A DNA stretch of 34,122 nucleotides. Origin: Acrocarpospora catenulata. GTDB lineage: Bacteria > Actinomycetota > Actinomycetes > Streptosporangiales > Streptosporangiaceae. Numbering within the stretch: position 1 is the first letter of the stretch; every line of letters begins with the position of its first letter. Both the position numbers and the translations under genes were made by a program. Below are positions 1 to 9,764 of the stretch, piece after piece. The stretch spans positions 1-34,122 of the forward strand of contig NZ_JAHCST010000084.1 in assembly GCF_018476525.1 (NCBI RefSeq), given 5' to 3'. The notes beneath the pieces are model-generated. The model worked only from the letters and a program-made list of their open reading frames with translations. It was not told the DNA's origin and searched no databases.

Positions 1-271
1 CCACCCACCCACCCTCGTGACCCTCCGGGTCCGGGCCCGGCTGCCGCCGGGGCGGCGACAACCGCTGGGCGCATGGGAGTTGGTTGCCGTGGTTCTCCCA
101 CCCGCTCTGTCTGGCCTTCGGCCGGGCCCGGCTCCGCAGGGCGGGCCTTTTCGACGCTCACTCGACCGCCAACGCCTATAAGCCGCAATCAATGCCCACC
201 GCGCCACAACTGCAAATCGGAAACCAACGCCCGCAAGGCCGCCGCCGGCCACGAGTTGGCAGGGCCAAGGC
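1..271. other. Left-edge non-coding stretch
   Basis: No convincing gene is seen between the window edge and the stop of the septum-formation gene. The short open frames here lack family resemblance and a ribosome binding site. No tRNA could be folded: there is no T-loop-like motif with paired flanks. The stretch contains a G/C-rich foldback followed by a short T run, listed separately. In many actinobacteria a DUF501 gene directly follows the divIC-like gene; it is not present here. Confidence 0.5.
101..151 (+). terminator. Possible intrinsic terminator, plus-strand reading
   Basis: Bases 101-109 can pair with 137-145 over nine positions with one G-U pair. An inner arm, ggcc-ttc-ggcc, is nested at 113-123. 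The fold is followed by cctttt at 146-151. This would suit the end of a plus-strand gene lying left of the window, but no such gene is visible. Confidence 0.3.
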
Positions 272-676
272 TCACTTGGCGCTCTCCGCGATCTTCTTGG
301 TTTCGCCATTGTCGGCTGCCTCGACGGACTCCCAGAGGGTGACGTACCAAGGGGCCTTGCCCGTGACCTCGGGGCCGGTTTGGGCCTTGCCCTGGGAGGG
401 GGCGGTGAGGACGCCGTAGCACTTGGCGCCGGGCTCGCAGAAGTGGAGTTTCTCCTTGGCCTGGCGTTTGACGTAGTCGGGGTCCTCGAGACGCTTGCGT
501 TGCTCTTCGAGGGCGCGCAGGTCGCCTAGGGCCTTGGCTTGTTGTTGTTCCAGTTGGGCGATCTGGCGGCGTTGGGCGATGAACTCGCGTACGGGGTAGG
601 CGAGGCTCATCGCGATCGCGCAGACGACGACGGCCAGGATGGCCGCTCTGCCGGTCAGTTGCGGGCGTTTCGCCAT
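272..676 (-). CDS. Septum formation initiator family protein (FtsB/DivIC-like)
   Basis: Small bitopic membrane protein of 134 residues, expected to join the FtsL/FtsQ-type divisome subcomplex at the septum. Visible features are a short basic N-terminus, one membrane segment at about residues 10-29, a Q/E/R/L-rich coiled coil at about 31-66, and the family hallmark DPDYVKRQAKEKLHF just after the coil. The C-terminal tail (about 85-134) is polar and variable. I start at the ATG at 676, because AGGGGG lies 5-7 bases upstream; the TTG one codon earlier is too close to that site. The gene lies 63 bp downstream of eno, a common actinobacterial order, with a strong hairpin between them. Family call is firm; whether it is the FtsB or DivIC orthologue is nomenclature. 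Confidence 0.9.
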   Translation of the reverse strand: MAKRPQLTGRAAILAVVVCAIAMSLAYPVREFIAQRRQIAQLEQQQAKALGDLRALEEQRKRLEDPDYVKRQAKEKLHFCEPGAKCYGVLTAPSQGKAQTGPEVTGKAPWYVTLWESVEAADNGETKKIAESAK

Positions 677-696
677 CAATCCCCCTCAGCCGGTTC

Positions 697-733
697 CGGT
701 ACGGCTCGCGCCATAAAGGCGCGAGCCGTACCG
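697..733 (-). terminator. Perfect 16-bp hairpin between eno and the septum gene
   Basis: Bases 697-712 and 718-733 are exact inverted repeats around a five-base loop (ataaa). The hairpin lies in the 63-bp gap after the eno stop and just before the septum gene's ribosome binding site. No U run follows on the minus strand (gaaccgg comes next). It therefore fits either a U-less actinobacterial terminator or a stabilising/attenuating hairpin inside a transcript. Confidence 0.6.
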
Positions 734-739
734 CAAAAC

Positions 740-2065
<1,326 letters not shown>

Positions 2066-2067
2066 CT

Positions 2068-2087
2068 ACCGAGGGCTACTCCTCGGT
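2068..2087 (-). other. Small inverted repeat over the mazG stop codon
   Basis: ACCGAGG at 2068-2074 and CCTCGGT at 2081-2087 form a perfect 7-bp stem with a six-base loop. The repeat spans the mazG stop codon at 2076-2078 and lies in front of eno. There is no U run. It may be a processing or pausing hairpin between the two genes, or chance. Confidence 0.3.
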
Positions 2088-3020
2088 AACCGCATCTTGT
2101 CCATCTGTCGAGACACGTGTCACCGCGTCCCGGAACGAGCGCGCCACCGCCCGCAGTTCGGCCTCCGGGTCAAGGCCCTGGGCGCGCGCCTCGCGGACCA
2201 GGTCGAACAGGCGCAGGCCCAGATCGGAGCCGGACGGCCGGAGGTCGGCGTGCGCGCCGGCCCGGCGGAGCAGCTGGGCGGCCAGGGAGAGCGCGGGCTG
2301 GCCCATCGGCACCCCGCTCAGCGGGGAGCCGGACCCCTTGGCGGCCCGCTCGGCCTTCTTGATCGCCTCCCAGTTGGCGTTGACCTCGTCGGCGTCGGCG
2401 ACGGTGACGTCCCCGAAGACGTGCGGGTGGCGCCGGACCAGCTTGTCGACGATGCCCTCGGCGACGTCGTCGATGTCGAAGCCGTCCTCCCGCTCCTGGG
2501 CGACCCTGGCGTGGAAGACCACCTGGAAGAACAGGTCGCCCAGTTCCTCCTGAAGGGCGGCGTAGTCGCCGGCCTCGATGGTCTCCAGGACCTCGTACGC
2601 CTCCTCCAGCAGGTACGGCACCAGCGACTCGTGGGTCTGCTTGCCGTCCCAGGGGCATTTGCGCCGGAGCTGGTCCATGACGCCCACCATGTCCAGCAAC
2701 CGCGCGCCGGGCAGATCGTACGACCCGGGCACGACCTCGATCTCGGGCGGCTCGGGAAGCGCCAGCGCGGCGTGCCCGACGGCTCGCATGAAGTCCTCGT
2801 CCCCGGACGGAGAGGCCAGCCAGACCAGCGTCTCCCCCACGGCCTCAGCGGCAATCCCCGGCGCATCCGCCCGAATCTCGACATTTCGGGAAATGAACGG
2901 GAGTAGGGGGTGGTCGGCGGACCCGGCAAGCAGCCGCCCGCTCGCCAGCACCTCCCAGGCGCGCCCGCTCAGCAGACCGGGCGCGACCCGCGGCGAGGTG
3001 GTGACGATGATCAGGGGCAT
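2076..3020 (-). CDS. mazG: MazG family nucleoside triphosphate pyrophosphohydrolase
   Basis: House-cleaning NTP pyrophosphatase of 314 residues that hydrolyses (d)NTPs to NMP and PPi. The MazG core lies at about residues 108-205: RKCPWD at 120-125, the Mg-binding LLEEAYE at 137-143 and EELGD at 158-162, and RRHPHVFGD at 196-204. Residues 1-100 form an N-terminal extension of the type seen in actinobacterial MazG. The C-terminal part (about 235-300) resembles the degenerate second helical region of long MazG proteins. Its ATG overlaps the stop of the upstream lipoprotein gene by one base (TGATG), which implies translational coupling. Catalytic acidic residues are intact. Confidence 0.93.
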   Translation of the reverse strand: MPLIIVTTSPRVAPGLLSGRAWEVLASGRLLAGSADHPLLPFISRNVEIRADAPGIAAEAVGETLVWLASPSGDEDFMRAVGHAALALPEPPEIEVVPGSYDLPGARLLDMVGVMDQLRRKCPWDGKQTHESLVPYLLEEAYEVLETIEAGDYAALQEELGDLFFQVVFHARVAQEREDGFDIDDVAEGIVDKLVRRHPHVFGDVTVADADEVNANWEAIKKAERAAKGSGSPLSGVPMGQPALSLAAQLLRRAGAHADLRPSGSDLGLRLFDLVREARAQGLDPEAELRAVARSFRDAVTRVSTDGQDAVTEE

Positions 3021-3646
3021 CAGCCGGCCGGCGCCGCGGCGACCTCGTCGGAGGCGGCGGTGGAGGCAGTGGAGCCGATCTTGCCGAACTTGGTGTCCTG
3101 CACCCAGCCCACGCTCGGATCGAAGTCACCGTAGCGGGGGTTGATCTCGACCTTGACCTTGTCGGCCTCGACGGCCAGCTTCTGCTGGCCGGCGGTCGCG
3201 GCGGCCTCGTCGGTGCCGCCACCCAGCTGGGCGATCATCTTCTGCGCGCCGATCGAGGCCCGCAGCCACTCCCGCACCATGGTCGGCGGCACACCCCGGC
3301 CGAGCAGCGCCGAGTTCACGGCGGCGTCGCCGCCCTGCTGGGCCATGAAGGCATCGATCTCACCCTCGCTGACGAACACCCCGTTGTTCTGCGCGACCTT
3401 GATGAACTGGCGCACGTTGACGAGCTGGAGCAGCACCGCCTGCGGCACGGTGCCGGGCAGCCGGGTCTGGTCGACCGGCATCTTGGCGGCCTCCAGCGCG
3501 GACTGGAACTCCTGCACGTAGTTGTCCAGCTGCTGGGTGCTGATGCGCTGGTCGCCGATGGTGGCGGCGGCGCCGACCTGGACCGGGCTGCAGGCGGTCA
3601 CCGCCGCGCAGGCCAGGGCCGCCGCGGCCAGTAGAACACGCTTCAC
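3020..3646 (-). CDS. SurA N-terminal domain-like lipoprotein
   Basis: Predicted exported lipoprotein of 208 residues. A lysine-arginine N-terminus and a hydrophobic stretch are followed by a lipobox ending VTAC, with Cys19 as the lipidation site. Residues about 30-150 resemble the helical SurA/trigger-factor-type chaperone domain (IGDQRISTQQLDNYV, then a helix-rich region with FMAQQGG). No parvulin PPIase domain follows, so this is a chaperone-like module at most. The start is a GTG with GGAGG eight bases upstream. It lies between mfd (37 bp upstream) and mazG (one-base overlap), an order common in actinobacteria. Role in exported-protein folding is inferred from the family. Confidence 0.82.
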   Translation of the reverse strand: MKRVLLAAAALACAAVTACSPVQVGAAATIGDQRISTQQLDNYVQEFQSALEAAKMPVDQTRLPGTVPQAVLLQLVNVRQFIKVAQNNGVFVSEGEIDAFMAQQGGDAAVNSALLGRGVPPTMVREWLRASIGAQKMIAQLGGGTDEAAATAGQQKLAVEADKVKVEINPRYGDFDPSVGWVQDTKFGKIGSTASTAASDEVAAAPAG

Positions 3647-3683
3647 GATTCGATCCTCCGGGGTGATGGACTACGTCACCCTA

Positions 3684-6600
3684 TCAACGGGACCCACTGG
3701 TGCCCGAAACGCGCATGGGCTCCAGGAACATGGCCTCCACCAGGTCCCCGCACCACTTGAGCAGTTCCAGGTCGCGCAGCGGCTGCCCGCCGATCGGCCT
3801 GGTCTTGGGCACCGGCACCAGCAGGGTCTCGGTGGCCTGCTTGACCAGGGCCTTCGGATAGAGCCGCTGAAGCCGTACGGTCTGCGAATCTTTCAGAACG
3901 ACCGGGGCGAACTTGATGTTGGTCCCCATCAGTTGCACATCGGTCAGCCCGGCCTTCCTGGCCCTGATCCGGAACCTGGCCACCTCCAGCAGGTTGTCCA
4001 CCTCGGTGGGGAGCCTGCCGTACCGGTCGGTGAGCTCGTCGCGAACGGCGGTGATGTCCTCCTCGGAGGAGATGGCGGCGATCCGCTTGTAGGCCTCCAG
4101 CCGGAGCCGCTCGCTGGTCACGTAGTCGTGCGGGATGTGGGCGTTGATGGGCAGCTCGACCTTGACGTCCGGCTGCTCGACGACGGTCTCCCCGGAGAGC
4201 TTGCGCTTCTGCTCCTGGACAGCTTCCGCCATCATCCGCACGTACAGGTCGAAACCGACGCCCTGGATGTGGCCGGACTGCTCGGCGCCCAGGATGTTGC
4301 CGGCGCCCCGGATCTCCAGGTCCTTCATCGCCACGTACATGCCGGCGCCCATCTCGGTGTGCTGGGCGATGGTGGCCAGCCGCTCGTGGGCGGTCTCGGT
4401 GAGCGGGTTCTCCGGCGGGTAGAGGAAGTAGGCGTAGCCGCGCTCGCGGCCCCGGCCGACCCGGCCCCGGAGCTGGTGGAGCTGGCTGAGGCCGTAGTTG
4501 TCGGCCCGGTCCACGATGAGGGTGTTGGCGTTGGGCACGTCCAGGCCCGACTCCACGATCGTGGTGGAGACCAGCACGTCGAAGTCGCGCTCCCAGAAGC
4601 CGACCATGATGCGTTCCAGCTGCTGCTCGTTCATCTGGCCGTGCGCGACCGCGATGCGCGCCTCGGGGACCAGCTCGTGCAGCCGGGCGGCCACCTTGTC
4701 GATGCTGCGCACCCGGTTGTGCACGAAGAACACCTGGCCGTCGCGCATCAGCTCGCGCCGGATGGCCGCCGCGATCTGCTTCTCGTCGTACGGGCCGACG
4801 AAGGTGAGGATCGGGTGGCGCTCCTCCGGCGGGGTGAGGATGGTGGACATCTCCCGGATGCCGGTCAGGCCCATCTCCAGGGTGCGCGGGATGGGGGTGG
4901 CCGACATGGCCAGCACGTCCACCTGGGTGCGCAGGTGCTTCATCTGCTCCTTGTGCTCGACCCCGAAGCGCTGCTCCTCGTCCACGATGATCAGCCCGAG
5001 GTCCTTGAACCTGACCTCGGGCGAGAAGAGCCGGTGGGTGCCGATCACCACGTCCACGCCGCCGGTCTTGAGGCCCTCCATGGTCTCCTTGACCTCGGCG
5101 TCGGTCTGAAAGCGGGAGACCGGGCGGACCACGACCGGGAAGTTGGCGAAGCGTTCCCCGAAGGTGGACAGGTGCTGCTGGACCAGCAGGGTGGTGGGCA
5201 CCAGCACGGCCACCTGCTTGCCGTCCTGGACCGCCTTGAAGGCGGCGCGGACCGCGATCTCGGTCTTGCCATAGCCGACGTCGCCGCAGATCAGCCGGTC
5301 CATCGGGATCGCGCGTTCCATGTCCCGCTTGACCTCGTCGATGGCTTCCAGCTGGTCGGCGGTCTCCGCGTACGGGAAGGCGTCCTCCATCTCGCGCTGC
5401 CACGGGGAGTCGGCGGCGAACGGGTGGCCCGGGGAGGCCATGCGGGCCGAGTAGAGGCGGATGAGTTCCCCGGCGATCTCCTTGACCGCCTTTTTCGCGC
5501 GGGTCTTGGCCTTGGCCCAGTCGGCGCCGCCCATGCGGTTGAGGGTGGGCGACTCGCCGCCGACGTAGCGGGTGACCTCATCCAGCTGGTCGGTGGGGAC
5601 GTAGAGGCGGTCGCCCTTGGCGTACTCGATGACCAGGTACTCCCGGGTGGCGCCCTGCACGGTGCGCTGGACCATCTCGATGTAGCGGCCGACGCCGTGC
5701 TGCTCGTGCACCACGTGGTCGCCGATCTTGAGCTGGAGCGGGTCGACCATGTTCCTGCGGCGGCTGGGCAGGCGGCGCATGTCCTTGGTGCTGGCCTTCT
5801 GGCCGACCAGGTCCAGGTGGGTGAGCACGGCCAGCCACGGGGTGACGAAGCCGTGCTCCAGGCGGCCGGTGGTGACGTGGACGACGCTCCGCTCCGGCGG
5901 GCCGGTGAGGGCGGGCACCAGGCGGGCGGGCACGTCGACGCCCTTGAGCAGCTCGACCATGCGCTCGGCCGGGCCATGGCCCTCGCTGAGCAGCACCACC
6001 GAACGGCCGGAGCCGAGCCAGCCCTTGATGTCGGCCAGCGCCCGCTGGGTGTCCCCCCGGTACGCCTCGACGTCGGCGGCGGCCAGCTCCTGGCCGTCGC
6101 CGAAGGGCGCGATGCTCCACCAGGGCTGGCCGAGCTCCCCGGCGTGCGTGCGGACCTCCTCCAGGGTGCGGAAGGCGGCGGCGTCCAGGTCGATGGGGGC
6201 CTCGCCACCGGCGGCGGCGGTGATCCAGGACGCCTCCAGGAACTCCTGGCTGGTGCGGACCAGCTCCACCGCGCGGCCCCGGATGCGCTCGGGGTCGCAG
6301 ACCAGCACGGCCGAGCCGATGTTGAGGTGGTCGAGCAGCAGGTCCATGCCCCCGGCCAGCACGGGCGCGAACGCCTCCATGCCCTCCACGGGCACGCCCT
6401 CGGCCAGCTGGTCGAGGATCTCCTTCAGCGCCGGGTGGGCCTCGGCCAGCTCGCGGGCCCGCTCCCGCACCTCGGCGGTGAGCAGCAGTTCCCGGCAGGG
6501 GGCGGCGAACAGGCCGTCCTGGGCGACCTCAAGGGAGCGCTGGTCGGCCACCCTGAACCAGCGGATCTCCTCCACGGTGTCACCCCAGAACTCCAGCCGG

Positions 6601-7196
6601 AGGGGGTGCTCCTCGGTGGGCGGGAAGACGTCGAGCAGGCCGCCGCGGACCGCCACCTCGCCGCGCTTCTCCACCATGTCGACCCGGTGGTAGCCGTTCT
6701 CCACCAGACCGGCGACCACGTCCTCCAGCTCGGCGTCGTCCCCGGCGCGCAGCCGTACGGGCTGGAGGTCGCCCAGGCCCGCCACGATGGGCTGCAGCAC
6801 CGCGCGGACGGGAGCCACCACGACCTGGAGCGGGCCCGCCGAGAGGTCGCCCTGGACGGGGTGGGCTAGGCGGCGGAGCACGGCCAGGCGCTGGCCGACC
6901 GTGTCGCTGCGCGGAGAGAGGCGCTCGTGCGGCAGGGTCTCCCAGGCGGGGAAGATCGCGACCCGGTTCTCCGGGAGCAGGCTGGTGAGCGCGGCGGCCA
7001 GGTCCTCGGCCTCGCGGCCGGTGGCGGTGATCGCGAGCACCGGCCGGGAGCGGGCCAACGCCGCCACCGCGAACGGGCGCAGGGCCGACGGCGCGATCAG
7101 ATCGACGCCGACCGTCTTGTTCTCCAGCGCCTCGGTGAGCCCGGGGTCGGAGACGACCACATCGAGCAGGCCGGAGAGGGTACTGGTTTCGGACAT
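3684..7196 (-). CDS. mfd: Transcription-repair coupling factor
   Basis: DNA translocase of 1170 residues that removes RNA polymerase stalled at lesions and recruits UvrA. From N to C: a UvrB-like damage-recruitment module; the CarD-like polymerase-interaction domain (LKIGDHVVHEQHGVGRY); and the RecG-like superfamily-2 motor with Walker A GDVGYGKT, the DEEQ box (IIVDEEQRFG) and motif III (MSATPIPRT). The TRCF C-terminal domain follows, ending near the stop. The open frame continues upstream to 7745, but the family N-terminus begins at the ATG at 7196 (MSETSTLSGLL). The extra 183 codons would overlap the divergent methyltransferase gene and look non-coding. It is the first gene of the mfd-lipoprotein-mazG-eno block. 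Confidence 0.97.
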   Translation of the reverse strand: MSETSTLSGLLDVVVSDPGLTEALENKTVGVDLIAPSALRPFAVAALARSRPVLAITATGREAEDLAAALTSLLPENRVAIFPAWETLPHERLSPRSDTVGQRLAVLRRLAHPVQGDLSAGPLQVVVAPVRAVLQPIVAGLGDLQPVRLRAGDDAELEDVVAGLVENGYHRVDMVEKRGEVAVRGGLLDVFPPTEEHPLRLEFWGDTVEEIRWFRVADQRSLEVAQDGLFAAPCRELLLTAEVRERARELAEAHPALKEILDQLAEGVPVEGMEAFAPVLAGGMDLLLDHLNIGSAVLVCDPERIRGRAVELVRTSQEFLEASWITAAAGGEAPIDLDAAAFRTLEEVRTHAGELGQPWWSIAPFGDGQELAAADVEAYRGDTQRALADIKGWLGSGRSVVLLSEGHGPAERMVELLKGVDVPARLVPALTGPPERSVVHVTTGRLEHGFVTPWLAVLTHLDLVGQKASTKDMRRLPSRRRNMVDPLQLKIGDHVVHEQHGVGRYIEMVQRTVQGATREYLVIEYAKGDRLYVPTDQLDEVTRYVGGESPTLNRMGGADWAKAKTRAKKAVKEIAGELIRLYSARMASPGHPFAADSPWQREMEDAFPYAETADQLEAIDEVKRDMERAIPMDRLICGDVGYGKTEIAVRAAFKAVQDGKQVAVLVPTTLLVQQHLSTFGERFANFPVVVRPVSRFQTDAEVKETMEGLKTGGVDVVIGTHRLFSPEVRFKDLGLIIVDEEQRFGVEHKEQMKHLRTQVDVLAMSATPIPRTLEMGLTGIREMSTILTPPEERHPILTFVGPYDEKQIAAAIRRELMRDGQVFFVHNRVRSIDKVAARLHELVPEARIAVAHGQMNEQQLERIMVGFWERDFDVLVSTTIVESGLDVPNANTLIVDRADNYGLSQLHQLRGRVGRGRERGYAYFLYPPENPLTETAHERLATIAQHTEMGAGMYVAMKDLEIRGAGNILGAEQSGHIQGVGFDLYVRMMAEAVQEQKRKLSGETVVEQPDVKVELPINAHIPHDYVTSERLRLEAYKRIAAISSEEDITAVRDELTDRYGRLPTEVDNLLEVARFRIRARKAGLTDVQLMGTNIKFAPVVLKDSQTVRLQRLYPKALVKQATETLLVPVPKTRPIGGQPLRDLELLKWCGDLVEAMFLEPMRVSGTSGSR

Positions 7197-7392
7197 CGCC
7201 TGTTGGCCCCCACATGTGTGCACCGCCGCGCCGGCCGTGTCGATGGCAGCACGAACATCCCGGAACCACTCTGGGACCGGGGGTATTGACACCAGGCTAC
7301 TTCCCCCGGGCCCGGCACTGTGCGAGTCGGGGCGGAAACCCCGATGAATGAGTAATCGATTGACTACTCTTCGTGACATGTCTGAGGTGCGA
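7197..7392. promoter_or_regulatory. Divergent promoter region of mfd and the methyltransferase gene
   Basis: This is the only non-coding stretch between the two divergent genes, so promoters for both should lie here. A TTGACA hexamer occurs on the plus strand at about 7286, and AT-rich sequence occurs at 7345-7380. I could not pair either with a convincing -10 box, so no exact promoter is called. Confidence 0.35.
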
Positions 7393-8103
7393 ATGACGGC
7401 CGCGGGCGAGGCGTTCAGCCAGCGGATCCGCGAGCAGTGGAACGAGCAGCTGGGGCGCCAGCTCGACATCCTGGTCGCCGGCTGCGGCCGCGGCACCCCT
7501 CTGGAGCTGGACCGGGTCACCGCCCGGGTGACGGGGGTGGACGAGGACCGGCCGGTGTTGCGGGCGGCCACGGAGGAGCGGTCCGATCTGGACTCCTGGG
7601 CACTGGGGGACCTGCGGTCGGTGCCGATGCTGCCCCGGTCGTACGACGTGGCGTGCGTGGAGTTCCTGCTTGAGCGCATTCCGCACGCGGAGCTGGTGCT
7701 GGACCGGATCGTGAACGGGCTGCGGCCGGGCGGCCTGCTGCTCATCCGGATACGGGACCGGGATTCGGCGTACGGCCTGTGCGCGCGGCTCGTCCCCGGT
7801 TGGGTACGGCGGCTCGTCTGGCGGTCCTTCGCCCCGGAGGGCGCGGTCGGGCCCCTCCCGGCGGTCTACGAGGCGGTGACCTCCCGGGAGGGAATGCACG
7901 CCTACTGCATGATGCGCGGCCTGATGGTCGCCGAGGAGCACGCGATGACCAGCGGCCCGGCCCGGCTGGGGCCACGCGGCGGCCTGGTGTCCGGGGTCTG
8001 CCGGATGATCGGGCGGCTGTCCCGGGGGCGCCGCACGGCCGCCCACGACGAGATCACCCTGGTCATCCGGAAACCCCAGCACCATTTCACCCGGCTGCTC
8101 TGA
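7393..8103 (+). CDS. Class I SAM-dependent methyltransferase
   Basis: Predicted cytoplasmic methyltransferase of 236 residues with unknown substrate. The Rossmann SAM site is clear: motif I ILVAGCGRG, then an acidic end of strand 2 (GVDED), a motif like GDLRSVPM, motif II (SYDVACVEFLLERIP) and the post-motif LRPGGLLLIRI. After the core there is a variable region with several aromatic residues and a basic C-terminus. Three in-frame ATGs exist at 7348, 7378 and 7393. I choose 7393 because TGAGG lies five bases before it and the preceding codons are unusually A/T-rich. The longer form from 7348 would be 251 residues. It stands alone between mfd and the beta-propeller gene, which it faces tail to tail with a 9-bp gap. 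Confidence 0.8.
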   Translation: MTAAGEAFSQRIREQWNEQLGRQLDILVAGCGRGTPLELDRVTARVTGVDEDRPVLRAATEERSDLDSWALGDLRSVPMLPRSYDVACVEFLLERIPHAELVLDRIVNGLRPGGLLLIRIRDRDSAYGLCARLVPGWVRRLVWRSFAPEGAVGPLPAVYEAVTSREGMHAYCMMRGLMVAEEHAMTSGPARLGPRGGLVSGVCRMIGRLSRGRRTAAHDEITLVIRKPQHHFTRLL

Positions 8104-8112
8104 GCGTGCGCC

Positions 8113-9261
8113 TCATCTGAGCGTGAACAGCGGGTACCAGATCTCCCCCTGGGAGGTGACCTGGCGGTCGGCCGACAGCCGGACCTTCTCCCCGCCGTCC
8201 ACGCTCATCAGGTAGTAGGCGAGGTCGCCGCCGAGCTTGCAGGACTTCTGGCAGGTGCTGACGACCAGATGGTCGTCGTCCGCCCAGGCGAGCAACTCCA
8301 GCGCCGGCAGCCGGCTGACCACCCGTCCGGTCCGCAGATCGGTCAGGAACGCGTCGCCGTGCGGCTCGTCCGGGGCGGTGCCGTTGGCGATCAGCCTTCC
8401 GTCCGGTGAGACGCCCGCCGCCTGGACGGTGTTCACCCAGCCGGGCGGCGTGGGCTGCCGGTTGCCCTCCTGGTCGTAGAAGACCCGCCCCGGGCGGGTG
8501 ATCTGCGGTTCCCAGATGAGCGCGCCGTCGTCGCTCCAGCCGAAGTCACGGCGGCTGGTCATGCCCTCGGCGGAGTCGTGGTCGCCCGCCGTGAGCGGGT
8601 GGAAGTCGACCTCTCCGGTGGCCACGTCCACGAAGGCGTATCCGGTCCTGCCGGCGTCCACGGGGAGCCGCGCGTCAGGATCGCGGGAATAGGTGGTGAC
8701 CAGCAGGCGGGCGCCGTCCGGCGACCAGACGACGGCCCCGGCCGGTTCCGGCAGCTCGATCCACCGGCTCACCTTGTTCGAAGTGGCCAGGTCGACGAGG
8801 CCGACCCTCCTGACGGGTAGCCCCCGCTCCAGCACGGCCGCCGTCCGCAGGCCGGGGGCGACGTCCACCCAGGCCCAGTCCGTCCGCTCGTAACGGCCCG
8901 ATACCGGGTTGTACACGTGCCACCTCCGCCCGGGCCGCCCGGGAACCTCCAGGTAGTAGGCCGAGAGGGCGACCCGCTTGGCGGCGATCAGGCGCGCCGG
9001 GGGGTCGGTCCGGGTGTCGGTCCTGATGTCGGTCGGGGCCGGGCTCGCGACGGTGTCCAGCCCGGCGGGCCCCGCGACGGGCCGGATCACGCCCGGCACG
9101 ACGATCGCCGTGACCAGCGCCGCCGCCGCGGCCACCGCGGTCAGCAGCGGACGGAAACGACGCCGCCGCCGGGCCAGTGCCCGCTCGGCCAGGTCGTCCG
9201 GTACGCGGGCCTGTTCCGACCAGCCCCGGAGGGTCTCCTTGAGCAGGGTCTCCTCGTTCAT
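8113..9261 (-). CDS. Membrane-anchored TolB/WD40-like beta-propeller protein, partner of the SigE-type sigma factor
   Basis: Protein of 382 residues. Residues 1-36 are a cytoplasmic tail rich in acidic then basic residues, ending RRRRRFR. One membrane segment spans about 38-60, and the rest should be extracytoplasmic. The outer part has propeller-type blades, visible as VWSPDGARLLVTTYSRD and VSPDGRLIANG. The start is the ATG at 9259-9261, which overlaps the sigma factor stop by four bases; the longer open frame to 9618 is the sigma gene's shadow. Position and topology suggest a sensor or anti-sigma-like partner whose cytoplasmic tail holds the sigma factor, but no known zinc anti-sigma motif (HxxxCxxC) is seen. 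Function is therefore inferred only. Confidence 0.8.
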   Translation of the reverse strand: MNEETLLKETLRGWSEQARVPDDLAERALARRRRRFRPLLTAVAAAAALVTAIVVPGVIRPVAGPAGLDTVASPAPTDIRTDTRTDPPARLIAAKRVALSAYYLEVPGRPGRRWHVYNPVSGRYERTDWAWVDVAPGLRTAAVLERGLPVRRVGLVDLATSNKVSRWIELPEPAGAVVWSPDGARLLVTTYSRDPDARLPVDAGRTGYAFVDVATGEVDFHPLTAGDHDSAEGMTSRRDFGWSDDGALIWEPQITRPGRVFYDQEGNRQPTPPGWVNTVQAAGVSPDGRLIANGTAPDEPHGDAFLTDLRTGRVVSRLPALELLAWADDDHLVVSTCQKSCKLGGDLAYYLMSVDGGEKVRLSADRQVTSQGEIWYPLFTLR

Positions 9262-9764
9262 GGGGTCACCTCCGCGAGCCTGAGTTCGGTGGCCAGGGCA
9301 CGCAGCCGGGCCAGCGACCGGTGGGCGGTGCTCCGTACCGTGCCGACGGAGCAGCCCATGATGCGGGCCACCTCGTCCTCCGGCAGGTCCTCGTAGTAGC
9401 GCAGCACCAGGATCGCCCGCTGCCGCGCGGTCAGCCTGGTCAGCGCCTGCCGCAGGGCCAGCCGCAGGTCCACCGCGCCGCTCGGGTCCGCCATCGGCCG
9501 GTCCGGCGGCACGGCCATCGCCGTCTCCCTGCGCCGCCAAGCCAGCCGCCAGGCGCTGATCTGCTGGTGGTACATGGCCTTCCTGACGTACGCCTCCGGA
9601 TCGTCGATCCGGGCCCACCGGGTCGCGACTTTGGCCAGGCAGATCTGGACCAGGTCTTCCGCCGTGTGCTGGTCGCCTCCGGTGAGGAGGTAGCCCAGCG
9701 CCATCAGGGCGGGCCCCCGCGCCGCCACGAAGTCGCGGAACCTCCGTTCGCCCTCAGCATCCAC
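9258..9764 (-). CDS. SigE-family ECF-type RNA polymerase sigma factor
   Basis: Group 4 sigma factor of 168 residues. Sigma region 2 covers about 14-80, with the -10-recognition helix around HTAEDLVQICLAKVATRW and a W/R-rich end. Region 4 covers about 105-155, with the helix-turn-helix LPEDEVARIMGCSVGTVRSTAHRSLARL. The start is a GTG with GAGGAGG 4-5 bases upstream. It is co-transcribed with the overlapping membrane beta-propeller gene. It is divergent from the APS kinase gene across only 74 bp, so the two could share control. Family assignment is firm and target promoters are unknown. Confidence 0.93.
   Translation of the reverse strand: MDAEGERRFRDFVAARGPALMALGYLLTGGDQHTAEDLVQICLAKVATRWARIDDPEAYVRKAMYHQQISAWRLAWRRRETAMAVPPDRPMADPSGAVDLRLALRQALTRLTARQRAILVLRYYEDLPEDEVARIMGCSVGTVRSTAHRSLARLRALATELRLAEVTP

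Noticed and set aside
1-271. tRNA or structured RNA at the left edge
   Set aside because: Foldbacks exist, but no cloverleaf with a T-loop and matching acceptor stem could be drawn.
2068-2087. Terminator between mazG and eno
   Set aside because: The stem is only 7 bp, spans the mazG stop codon and lacks a U run, so it is reported only as a small inverted repeat.
3522-6869. Long plus-strand open frame (1115 codons) opposite mfd
   Set aside because: It mirrors the codon bias of mfd on the other strand, is rich in Gly/His/Val/Asp/Leu with no domain, and has no ribosome binding site. The minus-strand Mfd is unmistakable.
7197-7745. N-terminal extension of Mfd
   Set aside because: The extra 183 codons have no homology, overlap the methyltransferase gene and include its promoter region; the family start fits 7196.
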